A DNA stretch of 37,893 nt from an uncultured Bacteroidales bacterium (GCA_905233275.1 CAJODR010000022.1:1-37893), one strand, 5' to 3'; counted from the first letter of the stretch, positions 16,795-25,083 are shown. Numbers and translations are program-made. The notes: generated by a model not told the origin, from the sequence alone.

Positions 16795-17744
16795 TTCAGT
16801 GTATCAGTTATGTAGTATTTCCTTATATTCTCCGCCATTTCGTAGGCGAGACGCGCCCTGGCCTCGTGGCTGGTCCAGGCGATGTGGGGGCTGAAAATAA
16901 TTTTCTCCGGATGCTTGAGATGCATGAGAGGGCTGTCGACAGGAATCGGCTCCTTGACATAGACATCAAGCGCAGCACCTTTGATGAGATCCTCGTCGAG
17001 GGCTCGTGCGAGATCCTCTTCGACGGCAATGCCGCCGCGGCCGGTGTTGACCAGGACGGCGGTCCGTTTCATCTTCCGGAAGCCTTCGTAGCCGATGAGC
17101 CCGGCCGTCCGCTCGTTGTACGGCGCATTGATGCTGATGACGTCCGAGCGGCTCAGGAGCTCATCAGCACTGACGCTGGGATAGTCCTTGCAATGGGACG
17201 TACCGGAGGTCGAATAATAAATGACCCTCATCCCGAACTGCACGCCGATTGCCGCCACTTTCTGCCCTATGGCGCCCATGCCGACGATACCGAGGGTCTT
17301 GCCCGTCAGCTCGGTGAATGGATTCTCAGGATCGGTGTGAATGGAGCCTTTGGAGTATTCTCCCGACTTGACCTTGCGGTCGTAGTAGAATGCGTTGCCG
17401 ACGAGGTTGAGAATGTGCATCCAGGTCGTCTGGGCGACGGAATCCGTCGAATAGCCGGCCACGTTGCGCACCGCCACTCCCCTTTTGTCGCAGAGATCTA
17501 CATTTATATTATTAATACCGGTCCCCGCCTCGCAGATAAGCCTGAGGCGCGGCGCAGCGTCGAGAAACTCCTTGTCGACAATCACCTTGTTGAGTATGGC
17601 GACGTCCGCATCACGGACGCGCTCCCTCGCCTCGGCGGCTGTCGATGAAAAGAATGTAGTCAGATCGCCAAGCGCCTCAATGTCGGTAAGAGGAGTCGAA
17701 CCCATCGTACCGGCATCGAGAAAGACTATTTTGAGCCTGTCCAT
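16791..17744 (-). CDS. D-2-hydroxyacid dehydrogenase (hydroxypyruvate/glyoxylate reductase-like)
   Basis: 317-residue member of the D-isomer-specific 2-hydroxyacid dehydrogenase family. It has the cofactor loop GMGAIGQ (155-161) and the catalytic triad Arg236 (NTGRGG), Glu265 (VKEPIP) and His287 (SPHIAW). The segment after the second strand of the nucleotide fold is VIYYSTSG, with no acidic residue where NAD-specific members carry Asp, so NADP(H) use is possible. It sits between kbl (4-nt gap) and threonine dehydrogenase (4-nt overlap), so it probably handles a small keto- or hydroxyacid linked to threonine or glycine metabolism, such as glyoxylate, hydroxypyruvate or 2-ketobutyrate. The substrate is inferred, not visible. 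Confidence 0.85.
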   Translation of the reverse strand: MDRLKIVFLDAGTMGSTPLTDIEALGDLTTFFSSTAAEARERVRDADVAILNKVIVDKEFLDAAPRLRLICEAGTGINNINVDLCDKRGVAVRNVAGYSTDSVAQTTWMHILNLVGNAFYYDRKVKSGEYSKGSIHTDPENPFTELTGKTLGIVGMGAIGQKVAAIGVQFGMRVIYYSTSGTSHCKDYPSVSADELLSRSDVISINAPYNERTAGLIGYEGFRKMKRTAVLVNTGRGGIAVEEDLARALDEDLIKGAALDVYVKEPIPVDSPLMHLKHPEKIIFSPHIAWTSHEARARLAYEMAENIRKYYITDTLK

Positions 17745-17748
17745 AACT

Positions 17749-18939
17749 TTATTTGATCACACCCATTTCCTTACCGACCTTGACGAAGGCTGCGATAGCC
17801 CTGTCGAGATGCTCCTTCTCATGAGCTGCGGAGAGCTGGACGCGGATGCGGGCCTGGCCCTGAGGAACGACCGGATAATAGAAGCCGGTGACGAATATAC
17901 CCTCCTCGGCCATCTTTGCGGCGAATTCCTGCGAGAGACGGGCGTCGTAGAGCATCACGGCGCAGATTGCGGACTGCGTGGGCTTGATGTCGAATCCGGC
18001 AGCCATCATCTTGTCGCGGAAGTAGACGACATTCTCCTGCTGCTTGTCGTGGAGGGCATTGCTTTCCTTCAGCATCTTGAACATTTCGATGCCGGCACCG
18101 ACGATCATCGGAGGGAGCGAATTGGAGAAGAGGTACGGCCTGGAACGCTGACGGAGGAGATCGATGATCTCCTGACGGCCGGTGGTGAATCCGCCGACGG
18201 CTCCGCCGAATGCCTTGCCGAGAGTACCCGTGAAAATGTCGATGCGGCCGTAGCAGTCAAACTGCTCGGCGACGCCGTGTCCGGTCTTGCCGACGACACC
18301 GGCGCTGTGGCTTTCGTCCACCATTACGAGGGCGTCATATTTCTCCGCGAGGTCGCATATCTTGTCCATAGGGGCTACGTTGCCGTCCATGGAGAATACG
18401 CCGTCGGTGGCGATGATGCGGAAACGGCATTCCCGGGCCTCCTGGAGGCATCTTTCGAGATCTGCCATGTCGGCGTTGGCGTAGCGGAACCTCTTGGCCT
18501 TGCAGAGCCTGACACCGTCGATGATGGACGCATGGTTGAGCGAATCGGAGATAATGGCGTCTTCGGGACCGAGCAGGGGCTCGAATACACCGCCGTTGGC
18601 GTCGAAGCAGGCCGCGTAGAGGATGGCATCATCCGTCTTGAAATAGTCTGCAACGGCCTTTTCGAGCTCGCGGTGGCGGTCCTGGGTGCCGCAGATGAAG
18701 CGGACCGAGGACATGCCGTAGCCTCTCTCGTCCATAGCCTTCTTGGCGGCCTCGATGAGGCGCGGGGAGTCGGCCAGGCCAAGATAGTTGTTGGCGCAGA
18801 AGTTGAGTGCCTTGCTGCCGTCCTGGAGGGTGATTTCGGCGCCCTGGGCGGAGACTATGTTACGCTCGTGTTTGTACAGGCCGTCGGCTTCGATGCCGGC
18901 GAGAGTGTCCTGAAGATGTTTTTGGAATTTGCCGTACAT
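17749..18939 (-). CDS. kbl: Glycine C-acetyltransferase (2-amino-3-ketobutyrate CoA ligase)
   Basis: 396-residue PLP-dependent alpha-oxoamine synthase of full family length. It cleaves 2-amino-3-ketobutyrate with CoA to glycine and acetyl-CoA. The PLP lysine is Lys242 in FTGTLGKAFGGAVGG. Other family segments are LNFCANNYLGLADSP, GYGMSSVRFICGTQDRHREL, SDSLNHASIIDG and VMVDESHSAGVVG. The C-terminal GFYYPVVPQGQARIRVQLSA is typical of Kbl. It is the first gene of the operon with a hydroxyacid dehydrogenase and threonine dehydrogenase. A well-formed promoter lies 37 bp upstream, its -33 box overlapping the stop codon of murF. Confidence 0.96.
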   Translation of the reverse strand: MYGKFQKHLQDTLAGIEADGLYKHERNIVSAQGAEITLQDGSKALNFCANNYLGLADSPRLIEAAKKAMDERGYGMSSVRFICGTQDRHRELEKAVADYFKTDDAILYAACFDANGGVFEPLLGPEDAIISDSLNHASIIDGVRLCKAKRFRYANADMADLERCLQEARECRFRIIATDGVFSMDGNVAPMDKICDLAEKYDALVMVDESHSAGVVGKTGHGVAEQFDCYGRIDIFTGTLGKAFGGAVGGFTTGRQEIIDLLRQRSRPYLFSNSLPPMIVGAGIEMFKMLKESNALHDKQQENVVYFRDKMMAAGFDIKPTQSAICAVMLYDARLSQEFAAKMAEEGIFVTGFYYPVVPQGQARIRVQLSAAHEKEHLDRAIAAFVKVGKEMGVIK

Positions 18940-18975
18940 GGTATTATGTGGTTTAGTTTATCCTTGTAAAGTTTT

Positions 18976-19006
18976 CAAATTTAACGATAAATGGCGAATA
19001 ATCAAA
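18976..19006 (-). promoter_or_regulatory. Promoter of the kbl operon
   Basis: Minus strand: TTTG (19006-19003), exactly 19 nt, then TAAATTTG (18983-18976), a full match to the Bacteroidetes promoter. The last T and G of the -33 box are also the first bases of the murF stop codon TGA (19004-19002). The implied leader is about 30 nt. Confidence 0.82.
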
Positions 19007-20279
19007 GCACCGGAAGAATCTTTTCCATCGCCGTGCTCCGTGAGCCTTTGAGAAGGATTGTATATCCCTTGAGAGGATGCTCTCCGAGATATGCCGCAAG
19101 ATCCGCCGATGTCGCGAAACACGGGAAGGATGTGCCGGTCCGGCGAAACTCTTCCCCTACGAGATACACTTTGTCGAGATTCATCGCCGAGAGGCGGTCT
19201 ACGAGGGCCTGATGCTCTTTCAGCGATTCTGCGCCAAGCTCGCCCATCATTCCGAGAAGCACAGCTTTCCGCGGAGCGGAGAATGCCTCCAGGTTGTCCA
19301 GCGCAACCTTCATGCTGGAAGGATTGGCGTTGTAGGCATCGGCAATGACAGTATTGTCCGCAGTACGGGTCATTTCGGAGCGGTTGTTGTGCGGCTCGTA
19401 TGCGGAAATGGCTTTTGCGCCGTCCTCCGGATCGACGCCGAATTGGGCTCCGACTGCGAGCGCGGCGAGCACGTTGACTGCATTGTATGCACCTACGAGG
19501 CCTGTTTCGACCGTAATGCCGCCAAGGCTGAGGCGGAGGAATGGATGCTCGGGCTCGAGCGGAAGAATCTCCGCGTTGTCGTACTGAAGTCCGTAGCGGA
19601 TGACCGGGAGATGTCTCTCGAGGGTCATCTCCGTGAGGTCGGGATCGTCCACGTTGAGAAAAGCCGTGCCACCGTGCTCCGCGAGGTAGTCGTACAGCAT
19701 GCCCTTGGCCTTCTTGACGCCTTCGAAACTGCCGAATCCGAGGAGATGGGCCTTGCCGACATTGGTAATGAGGCCGTAGTCCGGCTGGGAGACCGGCGTG
19801 AGGCGGCCGATGTCGTCGGGATGGTTTGCCCCCATCTCTATGACGGCGATTTCAGCCTCAGGTCTGATTGACAGCACTGAAAGCGGTACGCCTATGTCAT
19901 TGTTGAGATTGCCTTTTGTGGCGGTGACTTTGTAGCGGACCGACAGGACGGTGCGGATGAGCTCCTTTGTCGTAGTCTTGCCGTTGGTGCCGGTGAGGCC
20001 GATGACAGGGATGTCGAGTTGCCTGCGGTGGTGGGCCGCAAGTGCTTTCAGCGTCTCCAGTGTATCAGGCACCCTCACGAAGCGGGGATCGTCACCCTCG
20101 CAGGATTCGCTTACCACGGCTATAGCAGCGCCCTTTTCGAGAGCCGCAGCCGCGTATGTGTCGCCGTTGAAATTCTCGCCTTTCAGGGCGAAGAATATCT
20201 GTCCGGGCTGCAGCGTGCGGGTGTCGGTGCTGACGCCGTTCGAGGACAGAAATAAAGAATATAAGGAATCTATTGTCAT
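19002..20279 (-). CDS. murF: UDP-N-acetylmuramoyl-tripeptide--D-alanyl-D-alanine ligase
   Basis: 425-residue Mur ligase. It adds D-Ala-D-Ala to UDP-MurNAc-tripeptide in the cytoplasm, the last soluble step of peptidoglycan precursor synthesis. Visible are the N-terminal substrate domain (VSTDTRTLQPGQIFFALKGENFNGD), the ATP loop GLTGTNGKTTTKE (94-106), KGNLNNDIGVPLSVL, EMGANHPDDIGRL, and the C-terminal ligase part with YNANPSSMKVALDNL and LGMMGELG. VLLGMMGELG and the MurF-specific N-terminus separate it from MurC, MurD and MurE. It lies 5 nt behind dut as the last gene of a tgt-lptFG-dut-murF operon. Its stop codon overlaps the kbl promoter. Confidence 0.96.
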   Translation of the reverse strand: MTIDSLYSLFLSSNGVSTDTRTLQPGQIFFALKGENFNGDTYAAAALEKGAAIAVVSESCEGDDPRFVRVPDTLETLKALAAHHRRQLDIPVIGLTGTNGKTTTKELIRTVLSVRYKVTATKGNLNNDIGVPLSVLSIRPEAEIAVIEMGANHPDDIGRLTPVSQPDYGLITNVGKAHLLGFGSFEGVKKAKGMLYDYLAEHGGTAFLNVDDPDLTEMTLERHLPVIRYGLQYDNAEILPLEPEHPFLRLSLGGITVETGLVGAYNAVNVLAALAVGAQFGVDPEDGAKAISAYEPHNNRSEMTRTADNTVIADAYNANPSSMKVALDNLEAFSAPRKAVLLGMMGELGAESLKEHQALVDRLSAMNLDKVYLVGEEFRRTGTSFPCFATSADLAAYLGEHPLKGYTILLKGSRSTAMEKILPVL

Positions 20280-20284
20280 ATCAC

Positions 20285-20719
20285 TTATTTCCGGCCGGTG
20301 GAACCGAAGCCACCCTCGCCGCGGTCGGTTTCGTCAAGGGCTGACACTTCCTCCCATTCGACCCTTTCGTGACGGGCGACGACCATCTGGGCAATTCTCT
20401 CGCCGGGATTGACAGTGAACGGCTCGGAGGAAAGGTTGACCAGGATGACCTTGATTTCGCCGCGGTAGTCGGCGTCGATGGTACCGGGGGTGTTGAGTAC
20501 CGTGATGCCGCAGCGGGCCGCAAGACCGCTCCTCGGTCGGACCTGGGCCTCAAATCCTTCCGGAAGGGCGATGAAAAGGCCTGTAGGTACTAATGCCCGC
20601 TCAAGTGGTGATAGTGTCACAGGGGCCTCGAGATTGGCTTTCAGGTCCATTCCGGCAGATCCGGAAGTGGCGTACGAGGGCGCCGGATACGGCGAATGGT
20701 TGACAATCGGTACTTTCAT
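20285..20719 (-). CDS. dut: dUTP diphosphatase
   Basis: 144-residue trimeric dUTPase that hydrolyses dUTP to dUMP and PPi, keeping uracil out of DNA and feeding dTMP synthesis. All five family motifs are present: [37 protein letters not shown] and the mobile C-terminal [12 protein letters not shown] place the start at 20719 ([10 protein letters not shown]), as in the family. An ATG six codons upstream (20737) would overlap the preceding gene by 14 nt and add an atypical MHPNSR. It follows the LptF/LptG-type gene by 4 nt and precedes murF by 5 nt, so it is co-transcribed with both. Confidence 0.95.
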   Translation of the reverse strand: MKVPIVNHSPYPAPSYATSGSAGMDLKANLEAPVTLSPLERALVPTGLFIALPEGFEAQVRPRSGLAARCGITVLNTPGTIDADYRGEIKVILVNLSSEPFTVNPGERIAQMVVARHERVEWEEVSALDETDRGEGGFGSTGRK

Positions 20720-20723
20720 TCGG

Positions 20724-21812
20724 CTATTTGGGTGCAATTTTGTACATGATGGCCGCCACTACGGCAAAGATGATATTGGGGAGCCATATCGCTATAGCAG
20801 GCGGAAGTGCTCCGGCGAATACGAACATCTGGCTGAACCTCTGGAAGAGAATGTAGGTGAAGCTGATGCCGATACCGAGCGCGATATTCCATCCGGTGCC
20901 GCCCCGTCGCTTCTTGGTTGAGAGCGACACGCCGAGAATCGTCAGGATGAAGGCCGAGAAGGGCATGGAAATCCTCTCGTTGAACTCTATCTCGGCGAAC
21001 ATCACATTCTTGTCCCCCCTTTCCGTCTGGACCTGGATAAGCCTGCGCAGGTCCCTGAGCGGAAGCACCTGGACTGTCCTCTTGTTTATGTAGAAATCGT
21101 CTACGGTGAGGCTCAGCACGGTATCAATCTCGATGCCGCTGCGTACCTTGTCGGTGAGGCCGGTACCGTATTCGCGGATGGTGTATCCGCGGAGCCTCCA
21201 GCGCTGGTTGAGGCTGTCCCAGGTGGCGCTTTCGGCAGAAAGCTTGCTGCGCATCTTGTAGTCCGAAAGGTCCTCCAGGGTGAAGCGATATGCGGTCTGG
21301 GTGGTCGGCGAGAATGATTCGACGTAGACGAATGTTTCACCTTCCAGCTTGTAGTGGATGTCGTGGTTGAGGGCCTGCTTCTTTTTCTTGACGTACTGCT
21401 GCTCGAATTCGAGCCTCGTCTTGTTGGCGCTTGGTATCACCCACAGGTTGAGGGCCAGGGACGCCGCTGCAATGACGGTGGCGCTGACGAGATACGGCAC
21501 CATTATCCTGTGGAAATTGACGCCGCAGGATAGGATGGCGACGAATTCGGAATTGGCCGTCAGTCGCGATGTGAAGAATATGACCGTGATGAATACGAAC
21601 AGCGGACTGAACATATTCACGAAATACGGTATGAAGTTGAGGTAGTAATCGAATATAATGGCCTTGATCGGGGCGTGCTTGGAGACGAAGCCGTCGATCT
21701 TCTCGCTGATGTCGAATATGATGACGATCCCGATAATGAGAAGCAGCGCGACGAGGAACGTCACGAGGAACTTCTTCATTATGTACCGGTCCAGCCGTTT
21801 GGGGAATTGCAT
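20724..21812 (-). CDS. LptF/LptG-family lipopolysaccharide export permease
   Basis: 362-residue inner-membrane permease of the YjgP/YjgQ family, a subunit of the LptB2FG transporter that extracts LPS and passes it to the Lpt bridge. It starts [20 protein letters not shown] (family-typical short amphipathic N-terminus). Three membrane helices lie in the first 125 residues ([20 protein letters not shown] in between is characteristic). A periplasmic beta-jellyroll domain (about 130-260) follows, then three C-terminal helices ending YKIAPK. Bacteroidota carry two such subunits; which one this is cannot be fixed from sequence alone. It sits 3 nt after tgt and 4 nt before dut. Confidence 0.92.
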   Translation of the reverse strand: MQFPKRLDRYIMKKFLVTFLVALLLIIGIVIIFDISEKIDGFVSKHAPIKAIIFDYYLNFIPYFVNMFSPLFVFITVIFFTSRLTANSEFVAILSCGVNFHRIMVPYLVSATVIAAASLALNLWVIPSANKTRLEFEQQYVKKKKQALNHDIHYKLEGETFVYVESFSPTTQTAYRFTLEDLSDYKMRSKLSAESATWDSLNQRWRLRGYTIREYGTGLTDKVRSGIEIDTVLSLTVDDFYINKRTVQVLPLRDLRRLIQVQTERGDKNVMFAEIEFNERISMPFSAFILTILGVSLSTKKRRGGTGWNIALGIGISFTYILFQRFSQMFVFAGALPPAIAIWLPNIIFAVVAAIMYKIAPK

Positions 21813-21815
21813 GGC

Positions 21816-22955
21816 TTACAGTCTTTGGGTCAGACGGGGTACGGTCACGTCTTTCCACGAGGCGAAGTCTCCCGCCTCGATGTGTCGGCGTGCGGTCCTG
21901 ACGAGATCGAGATAGAATGCGAGGTTGTGCTCCGTCGCGATCATGGCGGCGAACATCTCGCCGGCGATGAAAAGATGACGGAGATAGGCCTTGGTATATG
22001 TGCTGTCGACAAGCGAAGTGCCGTCCGGGTCGAGCGGCGAGAAGTCGTCGGCCCATTTGGCGTTGCGCATGTTCATGACGCCGTTCCAGGTGAAGAGCAT
22101 GCCGTTGCGGGCATTGCGGGTGGGCATTACGCAGTCGAACATGTCGACTCCGCGGGCAATGCCCTCAAGGATGTTGGCCGGAGTGCCGACTCCCATGAGG
22201 TACCGCGGCTTGTTGTCCGGGAGGAGAGGGCAGGTAAACTCGAGCATTTCGTACATCTTCTCCGTCGGCTCCCCTACCGCAAGGCCTCCGATGGCGTAGC
22301 CGCCGCGGTTGGCGTTGTCCAGGGTGAGGGCGTGCTCGACCGCCTGTCTCCGGAGTCCGGGATAGACGCAGCCCTGGATGATAGGGAACATGGTCTGGGA
22401 ATATCCGTAGAGCGGCTCGGTGGAGTCGAATCGCGCCGCGAAACGCTCCAGCCACTGCTGTGTCAGCCTGAGGGACTTGGCCGCATATTTCTCGTCGGCG
22501 TCTCCGGGGCAGCATTCGTCAAGGGCCATGATGATGTCGGCGCCGATGATGCGCTGGGTGTCGACGTTGTTTTCCGGGGTGAAAGTGTGGCGCGAGCCGT
22601 CGATGTGCGAAGAGAAGGTGCAGCCGTCCGGCGTGAGCTTCCTAATCGGCGCAAGGGAGAATACCTGGAATCCGCCGCTGTCGGTGAGGATGGGCCTGTC
22701 CCAGTTTTCAAAACGGTGAAGTCCTCCCGCTGCGCGAAGGATGTCGAGTCCCGGACGAAGATAAAGATGATAGGTGTTGCCGAGTATGATTTCGGCCCCG
22801 ATGTCCTCCTTCAGATCCCTGTGGTACACGCCCTTGACGGAACCGACGGTCCCGACCGGCATGAAGATGGGAGTGCGGATCTCACCGTGGCCGGTGGTGA
22901 TGACACCGGTCCTCGCGGACGACTGGGGATCCCTTGACTGAAGGACAAATTCCAT
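21816..22955 (-). CDS. tgt: Queuine tRNA-ribosyltransferase (tRNA-guanine transglycosylase)
   Basis: 379-residue Tgt, which exchanges G34 of Asp, Asn, His and Tyr tRNAs for preQ1 on the way to queuosine. The start at 22955 (MEFVLQSRDPQSSARTG) gives normal length; in-frame codons further upstream run through the promoter. Catalytic marks are ILTDSGGFQVFSL, the substrate loop, and DCVMPTRNARNG with the nucleophilic Asp. The usual zinc motif CxCxxC is replaced: the aligned positions are Gly312, Ser314 and Asp317 (PLDPDGTSLVDSTYTKAYLRHL), although the fourth ligand His343 (EHNLAF) remains. I believe this loss is common in Bacteroidetes Tgt. It is the first gene of the tgt-lptFG-dut-murF operon. 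Confidence 0.95.
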   Translation of the reverse strand: MEFVLQSRDPQSSARTGVITTGHGEIRTPIFMPVGTVGSVKGVYHRDLKEDIGAEIILGNTYHLYLRPGLDILRAAGGLHRFENWDRPILTDSGGFQVFSLAPIRKLTPDGCTFSSHIDGSRHTFTPENNVDTQRIIGADIIMALDECCPGDADEKYAAKSLRLTQQWLERFAARFDSTEPLYGYSQTMFPIIQGCVYPGLRRQAVEHALTLDNANRGGYAIGGLAVGEPTEKMYEMLEFTCPLLPDNKPRYLMGVGTPANILEGIARGVDMFDCVMPTRNARNGMLFTWNGVMNMRNAKWADDFSPLDPDGTSLVDSTYTKAYLRHLFIAGEMFAAMIATEHNLAFYLDLVRTARRHIEAGDFASWKDVTVPRLTQRL

Positions 22956-22973
22956 TTTTATCTTTTTGCAAAG

Positions 22974-22981
22974 CAAAGATA
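22974..22981 (-). promoter_or_regulatory. Probable -7 box of the tgt operon
   Basis: Minus-strand TATCTTTG matches TAnnTTTG and lies 18 nt upstream of the tgt ATG, so the leader would be only about 10 nt. No clear -33 TTTG is present at the expected distance. Confidence 0.55.
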
Positions 22982-23003
22982 ACGAAATTCCGCCAAAAAT
23001 CCT

Positions 23004-23011
23004 TAAATTTG
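23004..23011 (+). promoter_or_regulatory. Probable -7 box of the nucleoside permease gene
   Basis: Plus-strand TAAATTTG matches TAnnTTTG, 38 nt upstream of the ATG at 23050. It lies 22 bp from the divergent tgt box, so both promoters share one short control region. The -33 element is not clear. Confidence 0.5.
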
Positions 23012-23049
23012 TCGAGATATGCAGAGAATATAAACCAAACGTCATAAAC

Positions 23050-24411
23050 ATGAAGAACAAATCGCTCGTAATCAAGCTCATTATCATGAACTTCCTCGAG
23101 TTTGCCGTCTGGGGAGCGTACCTCACATCCCTCGGCCGGTACCTCGGAAGCATCAACCTCGGCCCTCAGATCAAATGGTTCTTCGCCATGCAGGGTATTG
23201 TATCCATTTTCATGCCCACCCTGATGGGTATCGTAGCCGACCGCAAGATCGAGGCGCAGAAGGTCCTTTCCCTCTGCCATGGCCTCGCAGGCGCATTCAT
23301 GATAGCCGCAGGTTTCTATTGCATGAGCGCAGGACAGAATGTGTCATTCGCCCCGCTGTTCGTGTTCTACAGCCTCAGCGTCGCGTTCTTCATGCCGACC
23401 ATCGCCCTTGCCAATTCCGTAGCATACAATGCCCTGGGCAAGGCCGGAATGGACCCTGTCAAGGATTTCCCTCCGATTCGAGTATTCGGAACCATCGGTT
23501 TTATCTGCAGCATGCTTCTCACCAACTTCCTCCCTCTCGGCAACGTCTGGCACTATGTCGTTCCCGATGGAGCCCAGACCGGTGCATGGCAGCTGCTTCA
23601 CGGAGCCAGCATGCAGGATTCATTCACTCAGCTGTTCTCCTCCGGTATACTGTCGTTGATTCTATGCGCATACGCTCTTACGATGCCGCACTGCGAAGTC
23701 AAGAAAGCAGAAGGCAAGCAGAATTTTGCCGATGCCTTCGGACTTAAGGCATTCACCCTCTTCAAGGACCGCCAGTTCGCGATATTCTTCATATTCTCGA
23801 TGCTGCTCGGCGCATCCCTCCAGATTACCAACGGCTACGCCAACACCTTCCTCGGCTCCTTCAAAGATGTCACTGATGCCAATGGCGTCAAGGTATTCGC
23901 CGACACATTCGCAGTCAAAAATTCCAATGCCCTGATAGCCATCTCCCAGGCGTCCGAGACCCTGTGTATCCTCCTGATTCCGTTCTTCATGAAGCGGTTC
24001 GGCATCAAGAAAGTGATGCTTATCTCAATGTTCGCATGGGTATTCCGCTTCGGCTTCTTCGGTCTCGGCGATCCCGGCATGCCCGGCGTGCTCCTCTTCA
24101 TCCTCAGCTGCGTCGTTTACGGTGTTGCCTTTGACTTCTTCAATATTTCCGGTTCGCTGTATGTAGAGCAGAATACCACTTCCGACATCCGTTCCAGTGC
24201 CCAGGGCCTGTTCATGCTGATGACCAATGGTCTCGGAGCCACCATCGGCACCCTTGCCGCAGGAGCTGTTGTTGACGCAACGGTATACGATGCCGCAAAT
24301 CCTTCATGGCCCAATGCCTGGTACATATTCGCCGGATACGCCCTCGTGGTGGCCATCGCCTTCATGATCCTGTTCAAGGATCCGCAGAAGGTAGCCGTCA
24401 AGAAGGGCTGA
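23050..24411 (+). CDS. Nucleoside permease, NupG/XapB-type major facilitator
   Basis: 453-residue membrane protein of the nucleoside:H+ symporter family (PF03825) with about twelve transmembrane helices. The start at 23050 (MKNKSLVIKLIIMNFLEFAVWGAYL) is family-like; the frame extends further upstream, but only through promoter sequence. Family marks include FAVWGAYLTSLGRYL, GIVADRKIEAQKVL in the helix 2-3 loop, FPPIRVFGTIGFI, and SLYVEQNTTSDIRSSAQGLFMLMTNGLGA. It should import nucleosides across the inner membrane for salvage. It stands alone, divergent from tgt; its last 14 bp overlap the end of the convergent zinc-ribbon gene. Confidence 0.9.
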   Translation: MKNKSLVIKLIIMNFLEFAVWGAYLTSLGRYLGSINLGPQIKWFFAMQGIVSIFMPTLMGIVADRKIEAQKVLSLCHGLAGAFMIAAGFYCMSAGQNVSFAPLFVFYSLSVAFFMPTIALANSVAYNALGKAGMDPVKDFPPIRVFGTIGFICSMLLTNFLPLGNVWHYVVPDGAQTGAWQLLHGASMQDSFTQLFSSGILSLILCAYALTMPHCEVKKAEGKQNFADAFGLKAFTLFKDRQFAIFFIFSMLLGASLQITNGYANTFLGSFKDVTDANGVKVFADTFAVKNSNALIAISQASETLCILLIPFFMKRFGIKKVMLISMFAWVFRFGFFGLGDPGMPGVLLFILSCVVYGVAFDFFNISGSLYVEQNTTSDIRSSAQGLFMLMTNGLGATIGTLAAGAVVDATVYDAANPSWPNAWYIFAGYALVVAIAFMILFKDPQKVAVKKG

Positions 24412-24805
24412 AAAGCTTCTCTTCCGGGTACGGCGCCCGCCGGATGCCGTACACCTTTGATTCGCTCATCTGGAAGCGAATCTCAAAAATAAAGTATTCC
24501 TGATGATGCTTTCTGATCCGCCTGGATGCCGTATAGACATCCGGGCGGAATCCTAATTGGACCAGCGTCATCATGTCGACGCTCTCAAGGTCCATCTTAA
24601 GGATACGGTCGAGGATTCGGTAATTCTTGTCGATAGCGTTGAGCACCCTCAGATGATAGGTGCGGTAATCCTTGTTCCGGCCGTTCCAATAGGCGTGGCG
24701 GCAGCCGCTGCTGCAGAACTTTTTGTCTGCGCGACCGTAGTGGATCTCGTCGCCGCACTGGAGGCAGTGCCTTTCAAAGGGATTATCGTTTATCTTGTAG
24801 GACAT
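24398..24805 (-). CDS. Small zinc-ribbon protein, function unknown
   Basis: 135-residue protein. The N-terminus carries a treble-clef/zinc-ribbon-like motif, HCLQCGDEIHYGRADKKFCS, with Cys14, Cys17, Cys31 and Cys35 as probable zinc ligands (CxxC-x13-CxxxC), followed by RHAYWNGRNKDYRTYHL. The rest is mostly helical with a basic patch (TASRRIRKHHQEYF) and contains no enzyme motif. This DKKFCSxxCRxxYW type of ribbon is found in many short bacterial proteins, often ones thought to bind nucleic acid, but that is only a guess here. It is a single gene with a 14-bp tail-to-tail overlap with the nucleoside permease and a divergent arrangement with the ssb-pilus operon. Confidence 0.75.
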   Translation of the reverse strand: MSYKINDNPFERHCLQCGDEIHYGRADKKFCSSGCRHAYWNGRNKDYRTYHLRVLNAIDKNYRILDRILKMDLESVDMMTLVQLGFRPDVYTASRRIRKHHQEYFIFEIRFQMSESKVYGIRRAPYPEEKLFSPS

Positions 24806-24935
24806 GGCCCTGAACGCATTTTTCGCCCAAAAATGGGAGTTATTCCCGGGCCCTCCAAATAATCGGTGTTTTTCTTATCAAAATAGTGTGTTTCATGTGT
24901 TTTTTCACGTTTCCGACAAGATTTCTTTATATGCC

Positions 24936-24947
24936 TTAAACGTTTAA
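24936..24947. repeat. Perfect 12-bp palindrome TTAAACGTTTAA
   Basis: Self-complementary sequence centred on CG in the 278-bp gap between the zinc-ribbon gene and ssb. Its AAACGTTT core resembles LacI-family operators. No regulator gene is nearby, so function is unproven. Confidence 0.45.
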
Positions 24948-24980
24948 CGAATCATAAGGAAAAAGCCCTCAAACGCACAA

Positions 24981-25006
24981 TCGGATTAAGATTCATGTAA
25001 ATCCGA
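24981..25006. repeat. Inverted repeat TCGGATT-N12-AATCCGA upstream of the pilus operon
   Basis: Two exact 7-bp arms (24981-24987 and 25000-25006) separated by 12 bp. They cover the region where a -33 element would lie relative to the TAGGTTTG box at 25015, so this may be an operator. An RNA hairpin is unlikely because it lies upstream of the expected transcription start. Confidence 0.45.
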
Positions 25007-25014
25007 CACCCGTG

Positions 25015-25022
25015 TAGGTTTG
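25015..25022 (+). promoter_or_regulatory. Probable -7 box of the ssb-pilus operon
   Basis: Plus-strand TAGGTTTG matches TAnnTTTG, 61 nt upstream of the ssb ATG. The -33 position reads TTCA rather than TTTG, and an inverted repeat covers it, so an activator or repressor may be involved. Confidence 0.5.
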
Positions 25023-25083
25023 GCTATTAGAAGTCTCCCCGAGATGCTGTTTCTTTGCCCCCGAAACACAAAACAACCGCATC

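Noticed and set aside
17464..18969. A 501-codon open frame on the plus strand antisense to kbl and the hydroxyacid dehydrogenase
   Set aside because: The minus strand here encodes two unmistakable enzymes with complete motifs. The antisense protein has no recognisable domain and reflects codon bias in GC-rich DNA.
21675..22937. A 420-codon plus-strand frame antisense to tgt and the LptF/LptG gene
   Set aside because: It spans two well-identified genes and their junction, and its translation is Val/Gly/Glu-rich without any motif.
22956..23156. A 67-codon N-terminal extension of tgt
   Set aside because: It would run through the tgt -7 box, the divergent promoter and the start of the nucleoside permease gene; family homology begins at MEFVLQ.
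24806..25083. Possible invertible (phase-variable) promoter before the pilus operon
   Set aside because: The repeats seen are short and do not form a pair of site-specific inversion sites flanking a promoter, and no recombinase gene is in the window.
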